DNA of 64,000 nt, taken from assembly GCA_001023535.1 (NCBI GenBank), contig CP011020.1:5528509-5592508 (forward strand), read 5' to 3'. Below the pieces are notes generated by a model. That model made no database searches, was not told where the DNA came from, and saw only the letters and a list, made by a program, of their open reading frames with translations. Positions 17,202 through 26,124 of the stretch are shown here, piece after piece. How positions within the stretch are numbered: the stretch's first letter is position 1; every line of letters begins with the position of its first letter. This stretch comes from Pseudomonas chlororaphis (GTDB lineage Bacteria > Pseudomonadota > Gammaproteobacteria > Pseudomonadales > Pseudomonadaceae). Both the position numbers and the translations under genes were made by a program.

Positions 17202-18509
17202 ATGACAAAAAAGTCCATGATCCCCGCCAAGCAAGACATGCCTCAAACAGCTTTGGCTCGCAGGGATTTCCTGATTAAAAGCGGGGCCATTATCGGTACT
17301 GCTGCGTTTGCTCTGGGTGACAGCGACCTGGTCAACGGGGAGACGACCAACATCGCCCCGCCTGATCCGAGCCAGCTTCTTGAAGTCCCACAATGGACCC
17401 GCAGTCTTGGCGCTCCCACGGCAAGCCCTTATGGCAAACCTTCAACATTCGAAACCAAAGCGGTCAGGAATCTATATCCCGGCCTGAAGGACACGATGTC
17501 CGCCTACAGCACCTCGCCACTTCAGGAGTTGGACGGCATCATCACCCCGAACGGCCTTTTTTATGAGCGCCACCATGCGGGCGTCCCACAAATCGATCCG
17601 GCGCAACATCGGCTGGTGATTCACGGCCTCACCGAAACAGCCTTGATCTTTACCATGGACGAGATACGCCAATTCCCCGCCGTTTCTCGAGTGCACTTCA
17701 TGGAGTGCTCGGGCAACCCATCGTTTCTCCCACCCTGGGGCAAAACCGCAGCAGAAGTCAGCGGCCTGGTGAGTTGCGCTGAATGGACAGGCGTTACTTT
17801 GAAAACCCTGCTGGATGAAGCCGGGCTTAAGCCTCAAGCCAAGTGGATCATCGCCGAAGGGGCCGATGGCGCGGCAATGACACGCAGTATTCCCATCGAG
17901 AAATGCCTCGACGATGTGCTGGTGGTCTACAGCCAGAACGGCGAGCGCCTGAGGCCGGAACAGGGCTACCCGCTTCGCCTGTTTGTCCCCGGGTACGAGG
18001 GCAATACCCACATCAAATGGCTGCGCCGACTCCACGTCACCGACGCGCCCGCCTACAGCCGGGAAGAAACCGCCAAATACACCGACTTGATGGCGGACGG
18101 CAAGGCTCGGAAGTTTTCCTTTGTCATGGAATGCAAATCGCTGGTGACCTACCCTTCCGGCACCCAGAAACTGACGCGCAAGGGCCTGCATGAGATGCGT
18201 GGCATTGCCTGGAGCGGCCACGGCAAAATCACCCGGGTCGATGTTTCCGTCGATGGCGGCGATAACTGGACACAAGCCAGGTTACAGGAGCCCATTCTGA
18301 CCATGGCCCTTACCGTCTTCAGGGCGCCTTTCGAATGGAACGGCCAGGAATTGATGATCATGAGCCGCGCTATCGACGAGACCGGATACGTTCAGCCGAT
18401 GCTGGACCAGTTGATCAATGAACGTGGCAAGGTCTCTTTCTACCACAACAATTCGGTGCAACCGTGGCGCGTGTCCAGCACTGGGGAGGTGACCAATGGA
18501 CGGGCTTAA
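17202..18509 (+). CDS. SoxC-like sulfite/sulfane dehydrogenase, molybdopterin subunit
   Basis: A 435-residue periplasmic oxidoreductase. It has a twin-arginine leader (RRDFLIKSGAIIG at about residue 20). The sulfite-oxidase fold carries the molybdenum ligand Cys in MECSGNPSF (about residue 169). The C-terminal dimerisation domain includes the SWSGHGKI-like segment IAWSGHGKITRVDVSVDGG. The architecture is that of SoxC/SorA enzymes, which oxidise sulfite or protein-bound sulfane sulfur and pass electrons to a c-type cytochrome. The next gene overlaps by 14 bases and encodes such a cytochrome. No other sox genes are visible, so the physiological substrate is open. A TetR-type palindrome lies upstream. 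Confidence 0.85.
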   Translation: MTKKSMIPAKQDMPQTALARRDFLIKSGAIIGTAAFALGDSDLVNGETTNIAPPDPSQLLEVPQWTRSLGAPTASPYGKPSTFETKAVRNLYPGLKDTMSAYSTSPLQELDGIITPNGLFYERHHAGVPQIDPAQHRLVIHGLTETALIFTMDEIRQFPAVSRVHFMECSGNPSFLPPWGKTAAEVSGLVSCAEWTGVTLKTLLDEAGLKPQAKWIIAEGADGAAMTRSIPIEKCLDDVLVVYSQNGERLRPEQGYPLRLFVPGYEGNTHIKWLRRLHVTDAPAYSREETAKYTDLMADGKARKFSFVMECKSLVTYPSGTQKLTRKGLHEMRGIAWSGHGKITRVDVSVDGGDNWTQARLQEPILTMALTVFRAPFEWNGQELMIMSRAIDETGYVQPMLDQLINERGKVSFYHNNSVQPWRVSSTGEVTNGRA

Positions 18510-19071
18510 AGGTGGGTCGTTATTCATCGGTTTGCTTTGCGCCTTTGCGCTGACTCATGCCTCGGCACAATCCCGATACGGTTTGGGCACCAAGGCTACC
18601 GAAGCGCAGATCGCTAGCTGGAACATCGATGTAGCACCCGACGGCAAGGGCTTGCCTCCAGGACGCGCGACGGTGGCAGACGGGGAAAAGGTCTACATGA
18701 ACAGCTGCGTCAGCTGTCATGGCGTGAAGCTTGAAGGCGGCATTGGTCCTGCATTGGCGGGGGGCAAAGGAACGCTGACGACTGACAAACCGCTCAAGAC
18801 AGTCGGCAGCTATTGGCCTTATGCAACGACACTTTTCGACTACATCCGCAGAGCCATGCCCTTCCAGGCGCCACAGTCATTGTCCAACGAACAGGTCTAT
18901 GCAGTGACCGGCTACATCCTGCACATGAACAAGCTGCTGGACGCCAACGCGACCGTGGAAGCGGCGACCTTGGCGGATGTAAAGATGCCGAATCGAGACG
19001 GTTTTTTTACCGATGACAGACCGGACAGCAAGGCTGTTGCGTGTATGTCGGACTGTTTAAAAGCCCACTGA
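18496..19071 (+). CDS. Periplasmic c-type cytochrome, partner of the SoxC-like enzyme
   Basis: A 191-residue exported protein with a signal peptide (cleavage near residue 24, THASA-Q). One haem-c site, CVSCH, is at residues 71-75. Candidate axial Met residues lie at MPFQAP and MNKLLD. The text around it (GEKVYMNSCVSCH, GPALAGGKGTL) matches the SoxD N-terminal cytochrome domain. Classical SoxD is a two-haem protein about twice this length; here only one CxxCH exists, and the C-terminal CMSDCLKAH is not a haem motif. It overlaps the molybdoenzyme gene, so they form a dehydrogenase pair. Confidence 0.85.
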   Translation: MDGLKGGSLFIGLLCAFALTHASAQSRYGLGTKATEAQIASWNIDVAPDGKGLPPGRATVADGEKVYMNSCVSCHGVKLEGGIGPALAGGKGTLTTDKPLKTVGSYWPYATTLFDYIRRAMPFQAPQSLSNEQVYAVTGYILHMNKLLDANATVEAATLADVKMPNRDGFFTDDRPDSKAVACMSDCLKAH

Positions 19072-19133
19072 CGGATCAAAAAATGTAGAATCCGCTCGCC
19101 GGAAAACCGTTCCCTTCTCCACGAGCTTTGCTG

Positions 19134-19523
19134 ATGAAGCTGGCCAGCCGCGAAAAATCGATGATTGCCTGGGTGCTGTATTTCAGCGTCCTGTTCGCGT
19201 CGTTGCTGTGCGCGATGGGCCATGGACAAATGGCCGGCTTGCGATTGAGCGGTCTGGACGGCGGACTGTTTTGCTCTACAGACGGCGGCGCGGTACTCGA
19301 AAGCCCGCACGACGTGCCCGCCCCTTCACTGCCCGTCGAAGCTGATTGCGTCATTGCCAGCCTGTTCGGCGCGATCCTGCTGGCAGCGTTTTTCGGGCTG
19401 CTCGCCCTGCTTGCCGGCGAGCCAGCCAGGCCCTTGCCCGCACAACCGACCCGCTGCTTACCCAGGCAGCGCTGGCCCCTGATCAATCCTCGCGCCTCCC
19501 CAGACCTGCTTCCCTCGCCTTGA
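19134..19523 (+). CDS. DUF2946-like small membrane protein
   Basis: A 129-residue protein with an N-terminal hydrophobic segment (IAWVLYFSVLFASLLCAMGHG) and a second one (ASLFGAILLAAFFGLLALLAG). Between them is a Cys-containing loop with FCSTDGG. This MGHGQM-GLRLSG...FCS layout is typical of DUF2946 proteins, often encoded next to TonB receptors and thought to relate to metal handling. It lies 71 bp before the TonB receptor start and follows the cytochrome gene. An alternative start is six bases upstream. Confidence 0.7.
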   Translation: MKLASREKSMIAWVLYFSVLFASLLCAMGHGQMAGLRLSGLDGGLFCSTDGGAVLESPHDVPAPSLPVEADCVIASLFGAILLAAFFGLLALLAGEPARPLPAQPTRCLPRQRWPLINPRASPDLLPSP

Positions 19524-19594
19524 CATCATCACCACTTGCCGCTGCATGACGCGCGGTCGGTGTGTGCTCATCGAATTAAGACAGGAAGCTTTTC

Positions 19595-21745
19595 ATGTTT
19601 CGCTTGACTACTTTGGCGCTGCTCGCGGGCAGCACCTGCGCGTGGGCGCAAGACACGACTCTGAACTTACCCGCCAGCTATATCAACGCCTCGGCCGACC
19701 AGCCGAAACCGGCCACCAGCCTGGACCTGGACACCCCCATCGAAAGCGGCTCGCGCCTGAACCTCAGTGCCCGGGAAAATCCCGCCTCTGTAAGCGTAGC
19801 CGATCGCAAGACAATGGAACGCATCGGTGCACGCAACTTTCAGGACGCGGCGAACGCCCTGCCCGGGGTGAACGCTTCCGCGCCACCCGGCTGGGGTGGC
19901 TATGTGTCGTACCGTGGTTTCAACGGTGCCCAGATCAGCCAGTTGTTCAACGGCATCAATCTGCAATACGGCGGCGCAGCACGTCCGGTCGGCGCCTGGA
20001 TTTATGACCGGGTGGAATTGCTCGGCGGCCCCTCCTCGTTCCTCAACGGCAGCGGTGCCGTGGGCGGCAGCCTGAACGTGATAACCAAGCTTGCCAACCG
20101 CGACGAAGATACTTTCGAAGGCCGGATGAGTTACGGTCGCTACGACACCTGGGAAACCGCGGTCGGCTTCAATAGAGCGCTCAACAGTGGCGATGGCCCA
20201 CGCCACTATGCGCGCCTCGACTACAGCCGCACCAACAGCAACGGTTACATCGACCGCCAGGAGAACGGTGCGGGCAACCTGGCCTTCTCGCTGCTCAGCG
20301 ACATCAACGATCAACTCTCCCATACGCTGGCGATCGAATATCTGGAAGAGGAAGAAGACAGTCCTTACTGGGGCACACCGGTACTGCAACCAATGACCGG
20401 CAGATTGCACATCGACAAGCGCAACCGCTTCAACAACTACAACGTCAAGGATGGCCGCTATGAGCAGCGCACCCGCTGGATACGCTCGATCACCGACTAC
20501 CATCTGGACGACAACACCCAGTTGCGCAATACCTTCTACCGTTACGACGGCCAGCGCGATTACCGCAACCTTGAGGTTTACCGCTACAACAGCGATAACA
20601 GCGCTATCGCCCGCTCCGGCGGTTACCGCCAAAGGCACGATCAGGAGGTCAACGGTGACCGTATCGAGCTGACTCACCAGGCTCAACTGTTCGGCCTGGC
20701 CAGCGATTGGGCTCTGGGCGTGGATTACAACACTAACCAGCAAACCAACTATCCATTGTCCAAAGGCGCCTTCGACACCATCGATCCAGATGGCTTCGAG
20801 CCGGGCCACTTCTCGGACATTCCGGGGATGGATGCACCGCGCACTAAAGGCCGCAGTACTTGGACCGACACCTCGTCGGCTTTCCTCGAGAACCGTACGC
20901 GTCTGACCGAGCGACTGGCGCTAATTACTGCGTTGCGCTATGACCATATCGACTTCGAGGTCATCGATCATGCGGCGCAGGCCAGGCTCGACAAACGTTG
21001 GGATGCAGTCACGGGTCGCCTGGGTCTGGTGTACGACCTGACGTCGAATGTCAGCCTTTATACCCAATACAGTACGTCAGCCGAGCCGCCGGGAGGTACG
21101 CTTACCGGCGCCTCCATTTCCCAAGTGGGCGACTTCGACTTGAGCACCGGCCGCCAAATCGAGGTGGGCAGCAAGTTCGATTTTCTTGAGGGTCGCGGCT
21201 CGGCCACTGCGGCGGCCTACCGCATCGTGCGCAAGAACATCTCCGTCCCCTCCTCTACGGTGCCCAATACCACCGAACAAGCGGGTCAGCAGACTTCGAC
21301 CGGCATCGAGCTCGCGACTTCGTTCAAGATCACGCCCAAGCTATTGGCCGCGGGTAACTTCAGCTGGGTCAGGGCCGAGTACGACGAATTCAATGAAACC
21401 ATCGCAGGCGTCGTTTACTCGCGCAAAGGCAAGAATCCGGTGAACATTCCAGACCGCGTAGCCAATCTCTGGTTGACCTATGACGTGGCTCCCGACTGGC
21501 AACTCGGGGCCGACGCACGTTACGTGTCGTCGGTCTACGCCAATACGGCCAATACGACGTGGGTGCCCTCGTACACCGTTTATGGTTTGTCCATGACTCA
21601 CGACCTGGACAAACACATGCAGCTCAGCGCGCGTCTGCGTAACCTGAACGACGAGGTCTATGCTCGTTTCATTCACCAGAGCAACACCCAATATTACCTA
21701 GGAGAGCCGCGCAGCCTGGAAGTCGCTGTGCAGTGGAGCTACTGA
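19595..21745 (+). CDS. TonB-dependent outer-membrane receptor
   Basis: A 716-residue protein with a signal peptide (MFRLTTLALLAGSTCAWAQ). The plug domain is at about residues 60-180 (GARNFQDAANALPGVNASAP, YRGFNGAQISQLFNG, RVELLGGPSSFLNG). A 22-strand type beta-barrel follows and ends LEVAVQWSY with the terminal aromatic residue. It lacks the extra N-terminal signalling domain, so it does not control its own sigma factor. It belongs to the siderophore-receptor branch by plug sequence; the ligand cannot be told. It follows the DUF2946-like gene in the same direction. Confidence 0.9.
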   Translation: MFRLTTLALLAGSTCAWAQDTTLNLPASYINASADQPKPATSLDLDTPIESGSRLNLSARENPASVSVADRKTMERIGARNFQDAANALPGVNASAPPGWGGYVSYRGFNGAQISQLFNGINLQYGGAARPVGAWIYDRVELLGGPSSFLNGSGAVGGSLNVITKLANRDEDTFEGRMSYGRYDTWETAVGFNRALNSGDGPRHYARLDYSRTNSNGYIDRQENGAGNLAFSLLSDINDQLSHTLAIEYLEEEEDSPYWGTPVLQPMTGRLHIDKRNRFNNYNVKDGRYEQRTRWIRSITDYHLDDNTQLRNTFYRYDGQRDYRNLEVYRYNSDNSAIARSGGYRQRHDQEVNGDRIELTHQAQLFGLASDWALGVDYNTNQQTNYPLSKGAFDTIDPDGFEPGHFSDIPGMDAPRTKGRSTWTDTSSAFLENRTRLTERLALITALRYDHIDFEVIDHAAQARLDKRWDAVTGRLGLVYDLTSNVSLYTQYSTSAEPPGGTLTGASISQVGDFDLSTGRQIEVGSKFDFLEGRGSATAAAYRIVRKNISVPSSTVPNTTEQAGQQTSTGIELATSFKITPKLLAAGNFSWVRAEYDEFNETIAGVVYSRKGKNPVNIPDRVANLWLTYDVAPDWQLGADARYVSSVYANTANTTWVPSYTVYGLSMTHDLDKHMQLSARLRNLNDEVYARFIHQSNTQYYLGEPRSLEVAVQWSY

Positions 21746-21898
21746 TAAGAAAGAACCCGTAGCGTTATGGAGGGGCCCGCTGGACTGACATCCCAGCGTC
21801 CCTTTCATGATTCAAGCAGCTGGTCGTTCCCCTTTGATAAGCTCGAAAACATCGCTTATAGAACGAGGTTCGCCAGACTGTTTTTTTTTTCGATCTCT

Positions 21899-22315
21899 TC
21901 AGGCTTCTACTGTTGCGGCCAATTGCTTACGAATGTCCATTCGGTCAAAGTGAGCGCGCTTTTCAATGATTTTTCCATCGGCAACGGTCAGGAGCATCAT
22001 CAACGAAAATCGTACTCGGGCCCCTTTCGGCTCAATCCCTTCAAATATTCCGGTTTGCCGACCATCGAATATCATGTAAGCCGCAACCTGATCGCCCTCG
22101 GCGAGCAGTGATTCGATCTTAAAAGTGAATCCTTCGAAGGCATCGAAGTTTTTTTTCTCCGACTGGATGAATCCTGCTGCTCCAGGAATAGGCGTGTCTA
22201 CTTGGGTATAAAAAACAAAGCTCTCATGGCAGCAACTCGCCGCTGCCGCGTAATCCTCAAGCTGAATAGCGGCATAAAATTTTCGCACCAGTTCTTTGTT
22301 TGCTTCGACCGACAT
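21899..22315 (-). CDS. NTF2/SnoaL-like protein
   Basis: A 138-residue single-domain protein of the ketosteroid-isomerase-like fold: KELVRKFYAAIQLEDYAAAA at the start, GAAGFIQSEKKNFDAFEGFT in the middle, and IEKRAHFDRMDIRKQLAA at the end. Many such proteins are enzymes or ligand-binding proteins with unknown substrate. It follows the metallo-hydrolase gene by 40 bp and is probably co-transcribed with it under the TetR protein encoded at 23190-23771. Confidence 0.82.
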   Translation of the reverse strand: MSVEANKELVRKFYAAIQLEDYAAAASCCHESFVFYTQVDTPIPGAAGFIQSEKKNFDAFEGFTFKIESLLAEGDQVAAYMIFDGRQTGIFEGIEPKGARVRFSLMMLLTVADGKIIEKRAHFDRMDIRKQLAATVEA

Positions 22316-22355
22316 TAACTTTCTCCTTGCTGAATGGTCGTTTGGGCTCGCTGAA

Positions 22356-23123
22356 TCAGAGACTACAAGTCTCGCCGTCTTCGGGGATGAGCAAGCGATC
22401 AGTCATGCCCTTCTCCACGGAGAACTCACGAAGCTCTTTACGCGTCAGCACAGCATGGTTTACAGACTCCATATGGGTAGCGATAAGCGTCGCCTGAGGC
22501 GCTGCCTGAAAAACTTCGTAGACGTCCTGCTTACCCATGATGATGGAACCGAGCCCGATCACCTGGGCATCTCCGGCATTTAGAATGACGACTTCGGGCT
22601 GAAACTGCTGCAAGGCGTCCTGGACGTATTGATTCCAGATCGTGTCGCCAGCGAGATAGAGAGTTTTCTCGTCTGGATGACTGAACATTACCCCGCACAC
22701 CTCGCCAAGAATTTCCCCCATAGCTGCCATTGCACCATCAGTGCCGTGTTGACCGAGAGTCTGCGCCAGCGACACTCCATTAAATAGCGCTCCTTTGATC
22801 AGTCGAACGTCGCCGAAACCCTGAGATAGGATCAACTCACGGTCCTCTTCATTCTGAACAAAAATCGGCAGTTGTTTGGGAACCAGGGCTTTAGCGGCCT
22901 CGTCCCAATGATCGGGGTGGGTATGGGTCACGATGACGGCGTCAACGTTCAAGATGTCTTCCATGGACACCGGCAATGCCACCGTAGGGTTGAACAAATG
23001 GCTATTAGCCGTCCCCTCAAACCCTGGATATGCCCCCTTCTTTGCAAGCAAAGGGTCGATCAGAAACCGAGTCCCTGCGTATTCAATAATCAACGTTGCG
23101 TTACGTATCTGCGTGACCTTCAC
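22356..23123 (-). CDS. Metallo-beta-lactamase-fold hydrolase (UlaG-like)
   Basis: A 255-residue soluble enzyme. The zinc motif THTHPDHWD is at about residue 66, the strand LYLAGDTIW supplies the bridging Asp, and THMESVNH gives the last His. The short N-terminus TQIRNATLIIEYAGTRFLID is that of the UlaG/L-ascorbate-6-phosphate lactonase-like group. Its substrate is unknown. An inverted repeat at 23151-23168 lies 28 bp upstream, so it is likely controlled by the TetR protein encoded just beyond. Confidence 0.87.
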   Translation of the reverse strand: MKVTQIRNATLIIEYAGTRFLIDPLLAKKGAYPGFEGTANSHLFNPTVALPVSMEDILNVDAVIVTHTHPDHWDEAAKALVPKQLPIFVQNEEDRELILSQGFGDVRLIKGALFNGVSLAQTLGQHGTDGAMAAMGEILGEVCGVMFSHPDEKTLYLAGDTIWNQYVQDALQQFQPEVVILNAGDAQVIGLGSIIMGKQDVYEVFQAAPQATLIATHMESVNHAVLTRKELREFSVEKGMTDRLLIPEDGETCSL

Positions 23124-23150
23124 GATATTCTCCTTGACTCAAGCTATGAT

Positions 23151-23168
23151 TTGGACCGAACAGTCCAA
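23151..23168. promoter_or_regulatory. Inverted-repeat operator before the metallo-hydrolase gene
   Basis: TTGGAC and GTCCAA arms enclose CGAACA (TTGGACCGAACAGTCCAA). The centre agrees at 11 of 14 positions with the perfect palindrome GGACCGATCGGTCC at 23837-23850 on the other side of the tetR gene. This makes both good candidates for the same repressor. Confidence 0.6.
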
Positions 23169-23189
23169 AATGTATAAAGTTTTCGACTC

Positions 23190-23771
23190 TTACAAATCCA
23201 AATTCGACAGCAGCAGGTGCAGCGCACTTTCTAAATCTTGTTTCGTGTATCCAGCACGTGCCATGACCTGCAGTCCGGGAAAAGCCAGAACCAACAGACG
23301 GGCCAATTCTCGGGCATTCCGGTTACTACCCAATGACCCATCTTGTTGCCCTCGCTCAATCGCCCTCTCCAACGCCTCCTCAATGAGACGAAAGTCCTCC
23401 ATGACCCTCTGACGGACATCAAGATCATGTGCCGCCATCTCTACAGCTTGATTGATGCTCATGCAGCCATGAGATTCACTTGGGTCATTAAGGTCAGCAA
23501 AAAGAGAACGGAAGAACGACTCGATAGACAGGCGTGCAGGGCCGTCCTGCAAGGCTCTATGCATGTCTTTAGCTCGCTCACGACGATAGGCGTCGAACGC
23601 CATAATAAATAACTCGCGCTTGCCGCCAAATGTTGCGTACAAACTGCTTTTGCTCAGCCCCGTGGCGCCGAGAAGGTCAGTTATTGAAGTTGCCTCATAA
23701 CCTTTGCGCCAGAACACAACCATTGCCTTGTGTAAAGCTTCTTGCGTATTGAATGTCTGCGGTCTGGACAT
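23190..23771 (-). CDS. TetR-family repressor
   Basis: A 193-residue regulator with an N-terminal helix-turn-helix (residues 8-55: NTQEALHKAMVVFWRKGYEA, then LLGATGLSKSSLYATFGGKR) of the AcrR/NemR-like subgroup. The helical ligand domain has Cys in SHGCMSINQAVEM, a position used as a redox or electrophile sensor in NemR-like proteins; whether it acts so here is inference. It sits 66 bp upstream of the metallo-hydrolase gene, same strand, between two GGACCGA-type palindromes. Confidence 0.87.
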   Translation of the reverse strand: MSRPQTFNTQEALHKAMVVFWRKGYEATSITDLLGATGLSKSSLYATFGGKRELFIMAFDAYRRERAKDMHRALQDGPARLSIESFFRSLFADLNDPSESHGCMSINQAVEMAAHDLDVRQRVMEDFRLIEEALERAIERGQQDGSLGSNRNARELARLLVLAFPGLQVMARAGYTKQDLESALHLLLSNLDL

Positions 23772-23836
23772 GTTCGATTCGAGCGCTCCGTTGCGTAAGC
23801 CGGATTGGACTGTATGGGAACTACTCTAACCGTTAA

Positions 23837-23850
23837 GGACCGATCGGTCC
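23837..23850. promoter_or_regulatory. Perfect 14-bp palindrome upstream of the tetR gene
   Basis: GGACCGATCGGTCC is located 66 bp before the tetR start at 23771, where an autoregulatory operator would be. It is related to the site at 23151-23168 before the hydrolase gene. Confidence 0.6.
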
Positions 23851-23893
23851 AGAATAACGTCAAACCACTGGTCGGTAAGCGACAGCTCATCAG

Positions 23894-24666
23894 TCAAGTG
23901 GCGTGTTTCAGCCTCAGTCGCATATGCAGTGACCGGTCTGCGCAAGCGATGATCGTTCCACCATACTGCGCTGAGCTGCCATCCCAAGTGGTAATCACTC
24001 CATCAGCGCCTTTTACTATCGGAATCAACGCTTGGATATCGTAAGGCTGCAGACTGGCTTCGATCACCACATCAACGAATCCCGATGCGAGCATGCAGTA
24101 CGCATAACAATCTCCGCCAAAACGAACCAACTTCACCTGATCCGCTACCGCTTGAAAAGCGTCTCGACGAACTGCCGTGTCGAACAACTGCAATGTCGTG
24201 CACATCAACGTGGCCGAGGAAATTTCCGGGCATTGACGTGTTTTAACTTGTTTCCATTGAGCCAAGCGCCTTCAGGCGTGCCAACGTACCGCTCGCCAGT
24301 AAATGGCTGATTCATCACGCCGAGCACAGGACGCTGACCATCGTTTAGGGCTATTAGCGTCCCCCATAGTGGCAAGCCAGTGATAAACGATCGAGTCCCA
24401 TCGATAGGATCAAGTACCCAACTCAGTTCACTGCGCCCCTGCAGCGAGCCTTCCTCCTCACCTAAAATTCCATGTGTGGAGTATTGATCCTGAATCAGTT
24501 CACGCATTGCTTGTTCGGCTTTACGATCAGCCAAGGTTACCGGACCTTAGACGCTACCCCCTTTGTGCTTTACATCCAACGTGCTTCGAAAGTACGGCTC
24601 AATAACCTCAGCGGAGACATCAGCTAAACGCTCAGCGAAATGCTGATACTCATTAATCAAACGCAT
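23894..24666 (-). pseudogene. Inositol-monophosphatase-family gene, broken copy
   Basis: Reading from the ATG at 24666 gives MRLINEYQHFAERLADVS..., a good match to the intact homologue at 58885-59676. An in-frame TAA follows GGSV at about 24550, where the intact gene has an Asp/Phe codon region. The reading then continues in frame (LADRKAEQAMRELIQD, the metal-binding WVLDPIDGTRSFITG) until about 24240. There the frame changes and the end is found in another frame (ISSATLMCTTLQLFD..., ITTWDGSSAQYGG). At least two lesions make it inactive. A 74-bp block (24305-24378) is identical to the intact copy (59303-59376). Its ATG lies 10 bp after the ccmE stop, where ccmF would normally be. Confidence 0.8.
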
Positions 24667-24676
24667 GTCCAACACA

Positions 24677-25132
24677 TCAGCCCTCCTTCCCGGGCGCGGG
24701 CGCTGTCTGGCCGCTGTCTTTCAAGGCCTTGGTCACTTCCGGCGGCATGTATTTTTCATCGTGCTTGGCCAGCACTTCGTCGGCCACCACCACGCCGTCG
24801 GCATTTAGCTTGCCCAAGGCGACAATGCCCTGCCCTTCGCGGAACAGGTCCGGCAGGATGCCGCGGTAGGTGATGGTCACGGTCTTGTTGAAGTCGGTGA
24901 CGTTGAAGGTCACGTCCAGGGAATCCCCGGAGCGCACCAGCGAACCTTTCTCCACCATGCCGCCGGCACGGATGCGCGTGTCCTTCGGTGCTTCGCCGTT
25001 GGCGATCTGGGTCGGGGTGTAGAACAGGTTGATGTTCTGTTGCAGGGCACTCAGGGCCAGGCCGACCGCGGCGCCCACGCCCACCAGGATCGCAAGAATG
25101 ATGACAAGACGTTTTTTGCGCAGCGGATTCAC
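24677..25132 (-). CDS. ccmE: Cytochrome c maturation haem chaperone CcmE
   Basis: A 151-residue protein with one N-terminal membrane anchor ([20 protein letters not shown]) and a periplasmic OB-fold domain ([30 protein letters not shown]). The haem-attachment His lies in the conserved segment [12 protein letters not shown] near the C-terminus. It receives haem from CcmC and hands it to CcmF. Its ATG overlaps the ccmD stop (ATGA). Downstream, ccmF is missing and a pseudogene follows. Confidence 0.95.
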   Translation of the reverse strand: MNPLRKKRLVIILAILVGVGAAVGLALSALQQNINLFYTPTQIANGEAPKDTRIRAGGMVEKGSLVRSGDSLDVTFNVTDFNKTVTITYRGILPDLFREGQGIVALGKLNADGVVVADEVLAKHDEKYMPPEVTKALKDSGQTAPAPGKEG

Positions 25133-25305
25133 TGACCGTTCTCCCGGCGCAGACGACGCGCCTCCTGTTGCAGATACCGCCTGCGGGCCAGGACCGGCAC
25201 CGCCACGTTGAGGACCAGCACGGCCAGGCAGATGCCATAGGCTGACCAGACATACAGGCCATGATGGCCCATGGCGAGGAACTCGCCGAATGAAGCGAAA
25301 CTCAT
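25129..25305 (-). CDS. ccmD: Haem exporter accessory protein CcmD
   Basis: A 58-residue protein with a single membrane helix ([20 protein letters not shown]) followed by an Arg-rich cytoplasmic tail ([17 protein letters not shown]), the CcmD pattern. It helps release haem-loaded CcmE from CcmC. Start and stop both overlap the neighbouring ccm genes by four bases, so the three are translated as a unit. Confidence 0.92.
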   Translation of the reverse strand: MSFASFGEFLAMGHHGLYVWSAYGICLAVLVLNVAVPVLARRRYLQQEARRLRRENGQ

Positions 25306-26057
25306 CGAGCGCTCTCCAGGCTGCTCTGCACTTCGGCCTTCACCCAACTGGCGCGGGCCTCGCGCTTGAGCACTTCCAGGCGCATGCGCAGCAGCAGCAC
25401 CGCGCCGAAGAAACAGTAGAAACCCAGCGCCGTGAGCAGCAGCGGTAGCCACATCTCCACGGGCATTGCCGGTTTTTCGGTGATGGTGAAGGTCGCGCCC
25501 TGGTGCAGGGTGTTCCACCATTCAACCGAGTACTTGATGATCGGGATGTTGATCACCCCGACAATGGCCAGCACCGCGCAGGCATTGGCGGCACTGTCAC
25601 GATTGCTGATGGCGTTGCCCAGCGCAATGAGACCGAAGTACAGGAACAGCAGGATCAGCATCGACGTCAGTCGGGCATCCCAGACCCACCACGAACCCCA
25701 GGTCGGCTTGCCCCAGATGGCCCCGGTGACCAGCGCCACGGCGGCCATCCAGGCGCCGATGGGCGCGGCGCATTGCAGGGCCACGTCGGCCAGTTTCATT
25801 TTCCACACCAGCCCGACCACGCCACACACCGCCAGCATCACGTAGATGGACTGGGCCAGCATCGCGGTGGGAACGTGGATGTAGATGATGCGGAAGCTGT
25901 TGCCTTGCTGGTAATCCGGTGGGGCGAAGGCCAGGCCCCAGACCACGCCGACGCCAATCAGCAGCAGTGCGAAGAGGCTCAACCAGGGCAACAGTCTGCC
26001 GCTGATGCCGTAGAACCACTTGGGTGAGCCGAGCTTATGAAACCAGGTCCAGTTCAT
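25302..26057 (-). CDS. ccmC: Haem-handling membrane protein CcmC
   Basis: A 251-residue protein with six membrane helices and the tryptophan-rich haem-binding motif WGSWWVWD around residue 120, flanked by conserved His ([20 protein letters not shown]). It loads haem onto CcmE. The ATG at 26057 begins [15 protein letters not shown], the usual CcmC start. In Pseudomonas the operon normally reads ccmABCDEFGH; here ccmA and ccmB are absent upstream, and benE ends only 67 bp before, on the same strand. Confidence 0.95.
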   Translation of the reverse strand: MNWTWFHKLGSPKWFYGISGRLLPWLSLFALLLIGVGVVWGLAFAPPDYQQGNSFRIIYIHVPTAMLAQSIYVMLAVCGVVGLVWKMKLADVALQCAAPIGAWMAAVALVTGAIWGKPTWGSWWVWDARLTSMLILLFLYFGLIALGNAISNRDSAANACAVLAIVGVINIPIIKYSVEWWNTLHQGATFTITEKPAMPVEMWLPLLLTALGFYCFFGAVLLLRMRLEVLKREARASWVKAEVQSSLESAR

Positions 26058-26124
26058 TGCTGTTTCCATCACGGTTGCGGCCCAGGATTTGCGACCGCCG
26101 AATCTGCCCATGGAGCAGGCCTCG

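Noticed and set aside
19667..20809. Minus-strand frame of 380 codons opposite the TonB receptor
   Set aside because: Val/Ala-rich shadow of the barrel sequence.
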